Numbered from the stretch's first letter, positions 7,666 through 14,969 are shown. The stretch is 16,679 nucleotides of DNA from Dactylosporangium sp. AC04546 (GCF_022095675.1 NZ_JAHYSG010000176.1:1-16679); one strand, 5' to 3'. Made by a program: numbers and translations. The notes: generated from the letters alone by a model not told the origin.

Positions 7666-8155
7666 ATGAGTCGAAACGGAAGTACCGTGGTCGTCACGGG
7701 AGCGAGTCGTGGGTTCGGCCGAGTGGTCGCGGCCGCCTTCACGGGGCGGCGCGTCCGGGTGGTCGGGATCGCCCGGACCGCGGCCACCCTGGACCGGGCG
7801 GCGGCGCAGCTCGGCGATGCGTTCGTCTCCGAGCCCGGCGACGCGGCCGATCCGGCCCTGGCGCGCCGAATCCTGGCCGAGCACCGGCCGGACGTCGTGG
7901 TGCTCTGCGCGGGCGCCCAGCCGCCCGCCGGGCCGTTCCATGAGCTGGGCTGGGCGGAGTTCGCCCGCAACCGGGAGGTGGACGTGCGGCAGGCGTACGA
8001 GTGTGCGCCGCCGCGCTACGGCGCGCCGCGGTCGAGTCGTACACGCGGCGGCGGTGATCGAGGAGATGCGCCCGTGCCTCACCGCGGCCCAGGTCGCTGA
8101 CACGGTGGTGGCACTGGCGACGACAGGCGGCAGCGGCGCGTACACCGTGACCGCC
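7666..8155 (+). pseudogene. SDR-family oxidoreductase relic (internally deleted, frameshifted)
   Basis: The N-terminal half is intact: VVVTGASRGFGRVVAAAF (nucleotide-binding TGxxxGxG), then VVLCAGAQPPAGPF and WAEFARNREVDVRQAYE, the usual helix 4 region of an SDR. From about 8000 the frame is lost. The family's C-terminal end then appears in another frame as VIEEMRPCLTAAQVADTVVA and GGSGAYTVTA. About 80 residues are missing between these parts, including the catalytic Ser and Tyr-x-x-x-Lys, so no active enzyme can be made. The relic runs straight into the sigma-factor relic, as if one deletion joined them. It is divergent from the WD40-like gene with a 64-bp gap. Sure of the family, and of its being broken unless the sequence has errors. 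Confidence 0.85.
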
Positions 8156-9034
8156 GCGCGCTGTGCGGCTACGACCGCTTCGAGGGCCGCTCGTCGATCC
8201 GGGTCTGGTTGTACCGCATCGCCACCACCGCGTGCCTGGACGCCCTCGGAGGGCAGCGCCCGGAGGGCAGCGCCGCCGGGCGCTGCCCTCCGGCCTGGGC
8301 GCCCGGTCGCACGACCACCGCGCCCGCCTGGCGCCGCGCACCGGCGACGTATCGTGGCTCGAGCCAGCGCCGGACGACCGTTTGGGGCGTCGGCGACGAC
8401 CCGGCGGACATTGTGGCGGCTCGCTCGGGCATCCGCCTGGCGTTCGTGGCGGCGCTCCAGCTGCTCCCGGCCGCCAGCGGCAGTCCTGATCCTCCGCGAC
8501 GTGCTCTTCTGGCGCGCGGCCGAGGTGGCCGAGGCCCTGTCCACGACGCCGATCGCGGTGAACAGCGCGCTGCGCCGGGCGCGGGCGACGCTCGCACCGG
8601 TGGTCGCCGACGACCTGTCGGAGCCCCCGGGACCGCCGCACCCGCGCGGCCGTCGACCGCTACGTGGACGCCTTCGTTCGCGCCGACGTCGGTGCCCTGG
8701 TCGGCCTTCTGCGCGCGGCCGTCGAACTGGAGATGCCCCGATCCCGACCTGGTTCACGGACGCCGGGACGGTGGCCGCGTTCCACGCCGACCGCGCCCGG
8801 CCGTTCGCTGGCCGCTGGCGGATGCTCCCGACGAAGGCCACCGGCGAGCCGGCCCTGGCCGTCTACGTCCTGGACCCGGGGTCGGGCGAGTTCCACGCCT
8901 ACGGCATGACGGTGCTGTCGGTGTTCGCCGGCAAGGTGTCCCGCGTGGTCGTCTTCAACGGCCCACGCCTGTTCGCCCGCTTCGGCCACCCCACGGTGGC
9001 CGCGGCCGCCGCGCTCGCCGGACCGTCCACATAG
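8156..9034 (+). pseudogene. SigG/SigX5-type ECF sigma factor relic with SnoaL-like tail
   Basis: Pieces of one sigma factor lie in the right order but in three different frames. They are RFEGRSSIRVWLYRIATTACLDAL (end of region 2, from about 8170), DVSWLEPAPDDRL, PADIVAARSGIRLAFVAAL, then VLILRDVLFWRAAEVAEAL and VNSALRRARATL (region 4), YVDAFVRADVGALVGLLRAA and ELEMP, and finally TWFTDAGTVAAFHADRARPF through FARFGHPTV (SnoaL-like C-terminal domain). This order is that of SigG-like factors (TIGR02960 type). The first part of region 2 is absent, and at least five frame changes are needed to read through. A palindromic insertion sits at 8247-8293. The longest remaining open frame (to the TAG at 9032-9034) covers region 4 and part of the tail but would not give a working sigma factor. 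Confidence 0.85.
8247..8293. repeat. 14-bp tandem repeat plus 15-bp perfect palindrome
   Basis: CGGAGGGCAGCGCC occurs twice in tandem (8247-8260 and 8261-8274). The second copy forms the left arm of a perfect 15-bp inverted repeat (8260-8274 with 8279-8293) around a GCCG loop. It lies in the sigma relic where related proteins have a variable linker, so it looks inserted. It could be a small REP-like mobile palindrome or an imperfect slippage product. Confidence 0.8.
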
Positions 9035-9170
9035 GATCCGAAGGTGTCGCGGAATTCGAACCGGCCAATGGTTGAATGGCATCTCCTCCGGTCGGGCGTT
9101 GTATTCCGACTTTGACTGTGCTGACCGATCCCGCGATCAAGGAAACGTCCCGGGAGGGGCTGTTTCGCGT

Positions 9171-9176
9171 TACGAT
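9171..9176 (+). promoter_or_regulatory. Candidate -10 box for the membrane/EACC1-like gene pair
   Basis: TACGAT matches TAnnnT and would start a transcript near 9183, giving a leader of about 40 bases to the GTG at 9222. No -35 element of the housekeeping type is visible at 16-18 bases upstream, and GGAAAC at 9141-9146 does not have normal ECF spacing. Low confidence. Confidence 0.25.
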
Positions 9177-9221
9177 GTCGGCGCTCGCAACAGCACCCCA
9201 ACCGGCCTCGGAGCAACCCAC

Positions 9222-9731
9222 GTGAGCCAGCTTCCTGTCACGATCACTGAAGTTTCCGCCCCTGAGTCCCCAGGTGGGGCGCTCGCTCAGCGGATGTGGC
9301 GATGGGCGTGTTTCGGTGTCCTCATGGGGTTGGTGCCGGTCATCGGAACTCTCGGCATCGCCTGGCTGAATGGTGAGAATCTGAGCGGCGCGAAGATCCT
9401 GTCGAACGGCGAGCTGTTCTTCATCGGGGTGGCATTGACGGCGGCGGCGCTCGGAGAGCTGATTTTCGATCGTGCTCCCGGCGGCAAGCACGGACGCAAC
9501 TACGGCATCGCCGTGGCGATCTCGATCGTGGTCATTTCACTGGGCGCGATCGGGTACGGGGCGGCTCAGGTCGCCGAGGCGGGCACCGACGCGCCGATGG
9601 CGTCGAACTCCAGCGAAGCGGCCAAGCAGCGGACAGCGAAGGACAGGCGTCGCGACGCCTCGTTTGCGCTCCTAGTCGTGTCGCTGATCACCGGCGCCTC
9701 CTCGATCGTGGTTTCGACGGCGAGGAGCTGA
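9222..9731 (+). CDS. Four-helix membrane protein, unknown function
   Basis: 169 residues from the GTG at 9222, which has CGGAG about eight bases upstream. The same frame is open back to an ATG at 9072, but that extension is polar, repeat-free and resembles nothing. Four hydrophobic segments are visible: ACFGVLMGLVPVIGTLGIAW, GELFFIGVALTAAALGELIF, YGIAVAISIVVISLGAIGYG, and ASFALLVVSLITGASSIVVS. A basic/charged loop (EAAKQRTAKDRRRD) lies before the last helix, so it probably faces the cytoplasm. I do not recognise a family. Its stop is two bases before the next gene, so the two products are almost certainly made together and may form one membrane-linked unit. Confidence 0.8.
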   Translation: MSQLPVTITEVSAPESPGGALAQRMWRWACFGVLMGLVPVIGTLGIAWLNGENLSGAKILSNGELFFIGVALTAAALGELIFDRAPGGKHGRNYGIAVAISIVVISLGAIGYGAAQVAEAGTDAPMASNSSEAAKQRTAKDRRRDASFALLVVSLITGASSIVVSTARS

Positions 9732-9733
9732 CC

Positions 9734-10006
9734 ATGGCCGGTCTGGACGTCATCACGGCGCTCGTCGGCAGTGGCCTGTCGGTCGGGGCGCTCGCGAACG
9801 CTGTGTTTGCCTGGCGGGATCGGCGCCGCAAGGCGCCCAAGATCAAAGTGACGTACACCAAGGGTGACGGGTCGTCGGTAACCCTGCATATCGACGGTGC
9901 CGCAAGCGCCGAAACGCTCCGGCAGGTGTTGCAGGGCCTGGAGTCGGACGCCACGGCGACGAAGCCAGAGAACGGCCCGAAATCGGCGGAGCCGACCAGC
10001 ACGTGA
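9734..10006 (+). CDS. Small EACC1-like (effector-associated constant component) protein
   Basis: 90 residues, ATG preceded by GAGGAG six bases upstream. The pattern is LDVITALVGSGLSVGALANA (hydrophobic helix), then VFAWRDRRRKAPKIKVTYTK, GDGSSVTLHIDG and ETLRQVLQGLE. This order of helix, W-x-basic turn, two beta-strands and a closing helix matches my memory of the C-terminal half of EACC1 proteins, small constant components found beside variable effectors in actinobacterial conflict-type systems. The N-terminal half of EACC1 (about 50 residues) is absent, so this may be a short variant. No effector domain such as a caspase, trypsin or TIR is visible nearby. The tail is Pro/Thr/Ser-rich and disordered. 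Real gene: confident. EACC1 relation: moderate. Confidence 0.75.
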   Translation: MAGLDVITALVGSGLSVGALANAVFAWRDRRRKAPKIKVTYTKGDGSSVTLHIDGAASAETLRQVLQGLESDATATKPENGPKSAEPTST

Positions 10007-10351
10007 CACCAGCCACGGGTCGGGCCTGGCGAATCTGGGGTCGTCCAGCGCAGCGACGCCGGCACCGGCCCCGCCCACCCCGTCGTTGCCTGAGGGCCGC
10101 CGCGCTGGAGGCTGTCACGCTTGGAGGCCGCCGGCGGACTTGGAGTCTGTCGCGGTTGCGGGCCGCCGCACTTGCAGGGCTTGGAGTGTGACGGCCGTCG
10201 CGCTTGAAGGACTTCGCAAGCCGGCCGCAAGTCGTCGCCAAGCGCTCGACGGCAGAGTGCTCACCATGACGAACATGACCACGTCCTGGGCCGGCCCGAC
10301 CTTCACCTCCGCCGCCCGCGACTAGCCTCAGCCCGGCCCGGTGGACCGGCG
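10007..10351. other. 345-bp interval without a convincing gene
   Basis: It lies between two convergent units. Short open frames cross it on both strands but none has a ribosome site with domain-like sequence, and their products are Arg/Ala/Pro-rich. The recognisable content is the imperfect repeat block at 10096-10222. A short CCGGT-GG-ACCGG element lies near 10340-10351, too weak to call a terminator. Confidence 0.6.
10096..10222. repeat. Imperfect tandem repeats of about 32 bp, four units
   Basis: Units begin with GCCGCCG (or GCCGTCG) at 10096, 10127, 10162 and 10194, giving spacings of 31, 35 and 32. Each contains a CTTGgAG-like word, and the first three a CTGTCrCG or TGTGACG word. They are clearly related but diverged. 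No function can be read from them. Confidence 0.55.
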
Positions 10352-11716
10352 TCACGGCGGCTCGAGTGCCGCTGCGATCACCGCCGCCTCCAGTTCCCGG
10401 GCGCACCGCTCGACGCCGGCCGGGGTGTACCGGTACGTGTCGCCCCACAGCGTGAACGCGACGGCGTCGGCACCGGCGGCCGCGTCCTCCACGTGCAGGT
10501 AGAGGGAGCCGTCGTAGGTGGGCTCCTTGACGCCCCAGCGCAGCGTGGTGTCCGGTTGCGCGGCACGGACCTGCTCCGCCGTCGGAGCCGGCCCGGAGCT
10601 GTCGTCGCGGGTCTGCGTGCGCCGGTCGTTGAGGTAGCAGGAGAGGTCCACGCCGCCGGCCCGGGCGATCATCTCCTGGTGCGCGGCCGTGTCGTAGTAC
10701 CCGTGCTTGAAGGCGCCGAGCGTCGCGGTCCAGGCCCGCGCCACGACCTCGTCGAAGCCCGTGCCGGCCACGTCGATGACGCACAGCCCGAACTGCCGCA
10801 GGCTGCCGACCGCCTCCTCGAACCCCGGCCGGAACCGGTTGCTGACCACCACCTGCACGACGGCCGGGTCCGCGCCGGTCACCCGGGCCAGTGCGACGGC
10901 GTACGCGGCCAGCAGCACGGCGCCGGAGGCGACCCGGGTGCGGGCACTGATCAACCGCACCGCCAGCGCCATGGCCGGCGAGACGCACACCACCTCCCAG
11001 AAGCGCGGCGAGACGCCCGCTACCTCCGCGAAGCGCGGCCTGGCGCCGGCGCACTCCTCGGCCGTGCGCGGCGGGACGCGGCGCAGCTGCCGTTGCCAGT
11101 ACCGCAGCGACTGCTCACTCTGCCGCAGCACGCCCGGTGACCGTTGCCGCCGGGCCAGCTCCAGCGGCTGCAGCCCGGCGGGCGGCGCGGTGGCGTGGCC
11201 GGTCCGGCGGTCCAGGTGCGCGAGGTCGCGCACCACGGCCTCGATGCCGAACCCGTCCACGACCACGTGGTAGTACATGACGACCACGTGGGTGACCGTC
11301 CCGCCGGAGCGGACCACGGCCATCCGCACCGGCCACTCGCGGACCGGATCGAACATCGTCGTCTGATACCGCACGCGCACCGCCTCGGCGACCGTGTCCG
11401 GGTCGGCCGGGACGTGCACGTCGACGACCTCCAGCGCGGTCTCGCCGGACGCCGACACCACCTGCCGCGGCGGCTCGCCGTCCACGAGCCGCAGCCGGGT
11501 CCGCAGCGCCTGATGCCGGCTCATCACGTACCGCAGCAGCGCCGCCACGCCCTCGGCCGTCTCGCCGTCGCCCGCCCGGACGGTGCCGCCGATGTTCATG
11601 GTCCGGCCGGTGTGCCGCATCAGGTCCCAGACGTCCCGCTGTCCCCAGGTCAGTTCCTCGACGCCGGCGCCCTCGCCCTCGAACGCGACGACGACGCGGC
11701 TCGTGCTGCTGTCCAC
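10352..11716 (-). CDS. Stand-alone condensation-domain protein
   Basis: 454 residues from a GTG at 11716, the only start codon in this frame just before the domain; its ribosome site is poor. The protein is one NRPS-type condensation domain (chloramphenicol-acetyltransferase fold). It has a C1-like ELTWGQRDVW (21-30), C2 SRHQALRTRL (66-75), and the active-site motif Y149-H150-VVV-D154-G155, where the first His of HHxxxDG is Tyr but the catalytic second His is kept. A later SNRFRPGFEEAVGSLRQFGL matches the C5 region. No adenylation or carrier domain is attached or nearby, so it may acylate a free substrate, work with a distant carrier protein, or be a transferase of the PapA type. It lies 98 bp after the epoxide hydrolase and is probably co-transcribed with it. 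Confidence 0.88.
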   Translation of the reverse strand: MDSSTSRVVVAFEGEGAGVEELTWGQRDVWDLMRHTGRTMNIGGTVRAGDGETAEGVAALLRYVMSRHQALRTRLRLVDGEPPRQVVSASGETALEVVDVHVPADPDTVAEAVRVRYQTTMFDPVREWPVRMAVVRSGGTVTHVVVMYYHVVVDGFGIEAVVRDLAHLDRRTGHATAPPAGLQPLELARRQRSPGVLRQSEQSLRYWQRQLRRVPPRTAEECAGARPRFAEVAGVSPRFWEVVCVSPAMALAVRLISARTRVASGAVLLAAYAVALARVTGADPAVVQVVVSNRFRPGFEEAVGSLRQFGLCVIDVAGTGFDEVVARAWTATLGAFKHGYYDTAAHQEMIARAGGVDLSCYLNDRRTQTRDDSSGPAPTAEQVRAAQPDTTLRWGVKEPTYDGSLYLHVEDAAAGADAVAFTLWGDTYRYTPAGVERCARELEAAVIAAALEPP

Positions 11717-11814
11717 CGCGGGATCGTCGGGATGCCGCTGCGGGCTGTCAACCGGGCCGCGGCGCGGCCGGACGGTGGCCTGGAGCGCGGGGTGGAACTT
11801 CCACCGCCGGACTC

Positions 11815-12960
11815 CTAGCGGCGGTAGGGACGGAAGAACTCGCGCAGCTCCTCGGCGTACACCTGGGGCTGCTCGAACGGGGCGAAGTGCCCGCCCGCGG
11901 TGTGCTCGGTCACCCGCACCGTGTTGGCGATGCGGTCGAGCCAGGCCCGGGGCGGCCGCACCAGGTCGGCCGGGAACAGCGAGAAGCCCGACGGCACCTC
12001 GACCCGGCGGGCGTGCTGGGCGGGTGGGATGGCGCCGTTCACGCGGTACATCCGCATCGCCGAGCCGATCGTGCCGGTGAGCCAGTAGATGGTGAGGTTG
12101 GTGAGGATCTCGTCGCGGGAGAAGGCCCGCTCGACGTCGCCGCCGCAGTCGCTCCACGCGCGCAGCTTCTCCACGATCCAGGCGGCCAGGCCGGCCGGCG
12201 AGTCGGTGAGCCCCACGGCGGCGGTCTGCGGCCTGGTGCGGTGCATGGCGGCGTAGGCGCCCTCGGTCGCGGCCCAGCCGGCGGCGCCGTCGAGGAAGGC
12301 GCGTTCCTCGGGCGCGAGGTCGGCGCGGTCGCCGAGGTACACCGGCAGGCCCGCGTCCATGCGGTGCACGGCCACGACCCGCTGGGGGTGGTCCAGGGCG
12401 AGGTAGCGGCTCACCCCGCTGCCGATGTCGCCGCCGACCGCGCCGAAGCGCTCGTACCCGAGCGCGCTCATCAGCCCGGCCCACAGCCCGGCGACCGCGA
12501 TGGTGTCCGGGGCCGGGCCGGTGGGCCGGTCCGAGTAGCCGTAGCCGGGCATGTCCGGCACCACGACGTCGAAGGCGTCGGCGGGGTCCCCGCCGTGCGC
12601 GCCCGGGTCCGTGAGCAGGGGGATGATTTTGGTGTACCGCCAGAACGAGTCGGGCCAGCCGTGGCTCAGGATCAGCGGCAGCGCCCCACCGGCGGACGCG
12701 CCGGCGCGGGCGTGCACGAAGTGGACGCGGTGCCCGCCGATCGTGGCCCGGTAGCGGGGCAGCCGGTTGAGGTCCGCCTCCTGCGCCGGCCAGTCGAAGC
12801 CGCCGGCCCAGTAGTCGCACAGGTCGCGCAGGTACGCCACGTCGACGCCCTGCGACCACCCCGCGTCCTCGGGCGCGTCCGGCCACCGCGTCGCCCGCAG
12901 CCGCGTCCGCAGGTCGTCGAGGGCGGCCGGCGCGGTGCTCGTGGTGAACGGCTCGGTCAT
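11815..12960 (-). CDS. Epoxide hydrolase (alpha/beta hydrolase with EHN N-terminal region)
   Basis: 381 residues from the ATG at 12960. The N-terminal part (LRTRLRATRWPD, then YWAGGFDWPAQEADLNRLPR) is the epoxide-hydrolase N-terminal region. HGWPDSFW (100-107) is the oxyanion HGxP motif, GGDIGSGVS gives the nucleophile Asp178, and GGHFAPFEQP the catalytic His358. This is the microsomal-type epoxide hydrolase family of bacteria, which opens epoxides by water through an ester intermediate. The length is normal, and the protein should be cytoplasmic as no signal peptide is seen. I could not place the charge-relay acid with certainty. The gene is first in a minus-strand unit with the condensation protein. 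Its upstream TAGCGT box suggests a leaderless message. Substrate unknown. Confidence 0.94.
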   Translation of the reverse strand: MTEPFTTSTAPAALDDLRTRLRATRWPDAPEDAGWSQGVDVAYLRDLCDYWAGGFDWPAQEADLNRLPRYRATIGGHRVHFVHARAGASAGGALPLILSHGWPDSFWRYTKIIPLLTDPGAHGGDPADAFDVVVPDMPGYGYSDRPTGPAPDTIAVAGLWAGLMSALGYERFGAVGGDIGSGVSRYLALDHPQRVVAVHRMDAGLPVYLGDRADLAPEERAFLDGAAGWAATEGAYAAMHRTRPQTAAVGLTDSPAGLAAWIVEKLRAWSDCGGDVERAFSRDEILTNLTIYWLTGTIGSAMRMYRVNGAIPPAQHARRVEVPSGFSLFPADLVRPPRAWLDRIANTVRVTEHTAGGHFAPFEQPQVYAEELREFFRPYRR

Positions 12961-12973
12961 GCGCCGAACGCTA
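12961..12973 (-). promoter_or_regulatory. Candidate leaderless -10 box of the epoxide hydrolase gene
   Basis: On the minus strand TAGCGT (12973-12968) lies seven bases before the ATG at 12960, and there is no ribosome site between them. It is the same hexamer as the one before cvnA. No good -35 is visible at 17-18 bases upstream. Confidence 0.4.
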
Positions 12974-13020
12974 CGGGAAGTCCGGCCGCGTCGCCGGTAC
13001 CTTCTCCGATCGCGGAGGAG

Positions 13021-13107
13021 GTGCCGGCGCACCGGCTGCGGGTGCTCGGCCCCGACCGCCCGGCCACCGTCAGCACCCGGCACGTCCTCGCGCACCTTCG
13101 GCGCTGA
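13021..13107 (+). pseudogene. Relic of a TPR (kinesin-light-chain-type) protein end
   Basis: A 28-codon stretch ending in TGA reads HRLRVLGPDRPATVSTRHVL then AHLRR. It closely follows the actinobacterial TPR_10/TPR_12 repeat consensus RVLGPDHPxTLxTRxNLA. Upstream the frame runs into sequence antisense to the epoxide hydrolase, so only one repeat of a once larger protein remains. It has no start codon with a ribosome site of its own at proper spacing. Confidence 0.6.
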
Positions 13108-13146
13108 GCTCCGTCGCCGTGCAAGACTCCAGCGATCTCGTGCAAC

Positions 13147-13170
13147 AAACTGTCTTGACGAAGACAGTTT
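13147..13170. promoter_or_regulatory. Perfect palindromic operator upstream of the ABC exporter
   Basis: AAACTGTCTT (13147-13156), a four-base spacer GACG, and AAGACAGTTT (13161-13170) form a perfect 10-4-10 inverted repeat 21 bases before the ATG of the ATPase gene, in an AT-rich patch unlike its surroundings. Dimeric repressors (TetR, PadR or MarR types) commonly use such sites before exporter genes. The regulator is not encoded next to it in this window. Confidence 0.75.
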
Positions 13171-13183
13171 TGGACGGTTGATT
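13155..13183 (+). promoter_or_regulatory. Candidate promoter of the ABC exporter operon
   Basis: TTGACG (13155-13160) is a good -35 and lies in the centre of the palindrome. Seventeen bases on is TTGATT (13178-13183), a poor -10. Transcription from it would start near the ATG at 13192, giving a very short or no leader. A protein bound to the palindrome would block this -35. Confidence 0.45.
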
Positions 13184-13191
13184 GTTTTGAC

Positions 13192-14154
13192 ATGGACGAC
13201 ACACGGGGGACAGCGGCGATGGTGCGCGCCCGGAGCCTCTACAAGCGGTATGCGAAGCGACGCGGCGGCGAGTTCACCGCGGTCGACGGCATCGAGTTCA
13301 ACCTGCGCCGGGGCGAGTGCTTCGGCTTCCTCGGACCCAACGGCGCCGGCAAGTCCTCGACGATGCGGATGATCGGCTGCGTCTCCACGCCGACCTCGGG
13401 CGAGCTGGAGGTGCTCGGCCTCGACGTGCGCGAGCACGGCCGGCGGATCCGCTCCCGGCTCGGCGTGGTGCCGCAGGACGACGCGCTGGACGGCGAGCTG
13501 TCGGTGACCGAGAACTTCCTGCTCTACGGCCGGTACTTCGCCCTGCCCCGCCGCGTCATCGACGAGCGCACCCGGGAGCTGCTCGAGTTCGCGCAGCTCA
13601 CCGACAAGGCCGACGCGCGGGTCGACGAGCTGTCCGGCGGCATGCGCCGCCGGCTCACGATCGCGCGGGCACTCATCAACCAGCCGGAGCTCGTGCTGCT
13701 CGACGAGCCGACGACCGGGCTCGACCCGCAGGCCCGGCACGTGCTGTGGGAGCGGCTGTTCCGGCTCAAGCGCGACGGCGTGACGCTGATCCTCACCACG
13801 CACTACATGGACGAGGCCGAGCAGCTCTGCGACCGGCTCGTCGTCATGGACCAGGGCCGCATCGTCGCCGCCGGCACGCCGCGGGAGCTGATCGACGCCC
13901 ACTGCGCCCGGGAGGTGGTCGAGGTGCGCTTCGACCACGACGACCTCGCCCCGGCGGCCAAGACGCTCGGCGCCGCGCTCGCCGGGCAGCGGATCGAGAC
14001 CCTGCCGGACCGCCTGCTCGTCTACGCCGACGACGGCGAGGCGACGCTGCACACCGTCAACCGGCAGGAGCTGCGGCCGATCACGTCGCTGATCCGCCGC
14101 TCGTCGCTCGAGGACGTCTTCCTCGCGCTCACCGGCCGGACGCTGGTCGACTGA
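13192..14154 (+). CDS. DrrA/NodI-type ABC transporter ATP-binding protein
   Basis: 320 residues, one nucleotide-binding domain plus a C-terminal extension. Walker A is GPNGAGKSS (48-56), the Q-loop VVPQDD has Gln95, the signature is LSGGM (147-151), Walker B is LVLLDEP (167-173), and the switch His is His204 in TTHYMDEAEQ. The DGIEF/GFLGPNGAGKSS and RRLTIARALINQPE wording, with the tail SLEDVFLALTGRTL, is typical of the daunorubicin-resistance/NodI group of exporters. The ATG at 13192 fits the nearby promoter; an in-frame ATG at 13219 with a G-rich site just upstream would also keep the whole domain. Two permease genes follow immediately. Role: energising export of a hydrophobic compound or cell-envelope molecule; substrate unknown. 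Confidence 0.95.
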   Translation: MDDTRGTAAMVRARSLYKRYAKRRGGEFTAVDGIEFNLRRGECFGFLGPNGAGKSSTMRMIGCVSTPTSGELEVLGLDVREHGRRIRSRLGVVPQDDALDGELSVTENFLLYGRYFALPRRVIDERTRELLEFAQLTDKADARVDELSGGMRRRLTIARALINQPELVLLDEPTTGLDPQARHVLWERLFRLKRDGVTLILTTHYMDEAEQLCDRLVVMDQGRIVAAGTPRELIDAHCAREVVEVRFDHDDLAPAAKTLGAALAGQRIETLPDRLLVYADDGEATLHTVNRQELRPITSLIRRSSLEDVFLALTGRTLVD

Positions 14155-14156
14155 CG

Positions 14157-14957
14157 ATGACGACAACCCTCCCACCGCTGCGCCGCTGGCCGCTCGTGCG
14201 CGGCGAGGTCGCCTTCTGGCTGCTGCACTACCGGCGCACGTGGCGCAGCTCGATCGTCATGAACATCGCCAACCCGCTGCTGTTCTTCGTCGGCATCGGC
14301 GTCGGCCTGGGCCGGCTCGTCGACACGAGCGCCAGCGCGAGCCTGCACGGCGCGCCGTACCTGACGTTCCTCGCTCCCGGGCTGCTCGCCGCCGCCGCGA
14401 TGCAGACCGCGACGATCGAGTCCGCGGCGGGCTCGTTCCTCTCCCTGCGCGACCGGCGCAACTACCGGGCCGCCGCGTGCACCCCGCTCGACCCGGCCGA
14501 CGTGCTGGCCGGGCACCTGCTGTTCATCGTGTTCCGGGTCGCGACCAGCGCCGCGGCGGTGCTGCTCGTCATGCTGCTGTTCGGCGTGGCCCGCACCCCG
14601 CTGGTCCTGCTCACCCTGCCGGCCGCGGTGCTGACCGGGCTCGCGTTCGCGACCCCCGGCATGGCGCTCGGGGTCACGATCCGCAACCGCGAGACGTTCT
14701 TCAACGTCTTCCGGTTCGTGATCATGCCGACGTACCTCTTCTCCGGTACCTTCGTCGCCGTCGACGAGCTGCCCGCGGCGATCCGCCCGTTCGTCTACCC
14801 GCTGCCGCTGTGGCACGGGGTCGAGCTGTGCCGGGGGTTCGCGCTCGGCGGCCTGGAGCCGGGCCGGGCCGCGCTGCACCTGACGTACCTCACCCTCCTC
14901 GCCACCGTCGGCCTGCTGCTCGCCCGCCGTGCGTACCGCCGCGCCCTCCACGACTGA
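14157..14957 (+). CDS. ABC-2 type exporter permease (DrrB/NodJ family), first subunit
   Basis: 266 residues, starting two bases after the ATPase stop, so translation is coupled. About six hydrophobic segments are visible, beginning with IANPLLFFVGIGVGLGRLV and ending with HLTYLTLLATVGLLLARRAY. The stretch YLTFLAPGLLAAAAMQTATI and the motif MPTYLFSGTFVAVDELP followed by YPLPLWHGVELCRG are the NodJ/DrrB signature region. It should pair with the second permease below to make a heterodimeric channel powered by the ATPase. Normal length and no sign of damage. Confidence 0.93.
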   Translation: MTTTLPPLRRWPLVRGEVAFWLLHYRRTWRSSIVMNIANPLLFFVGIGVGLGRLVDTSASASLHGAPYLTFLAPGLLAAAAMQTATIESAAGSFLSLRDRRNYRAAACTPLDPADVLAGHLLFIVFRVATSAAAVLLVMLLFGVARTPLVLLTLPAAVLTGLAFATPGMALGVTIRNRETFFNVFRFVIMPTYLFSGTFVAVDELPAAIRPFVYPLPLWHGVELCRGFALGGLEPGRAALHLTYLTLLATVGLLLARRAYRRALHD

Positions 14958-14969
14958 TTGCGAGTCACC

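Noticed and set aside
10003..10325. Short open frames on both strands in the gene-free interval, including LRAAAL repeats.
   Set aside because: No ribosome site, no family likeness; the repeated residues come from the DNA repeats.
11717..12886. Extension of the condensation-domain frame to 844 codons.
   Set aside because: The added part runs out of frame through the epoxide hydrolase gene and is Arg/Pro-rich, so it is not coding.
12961..14175. Extension of the epoxide hydrolase frame upstream to 14175.
   Set aside because: It is antisense to the ABC ATPase gene; the hydrolase begins at a good ATG with the family's normal N-terminus.
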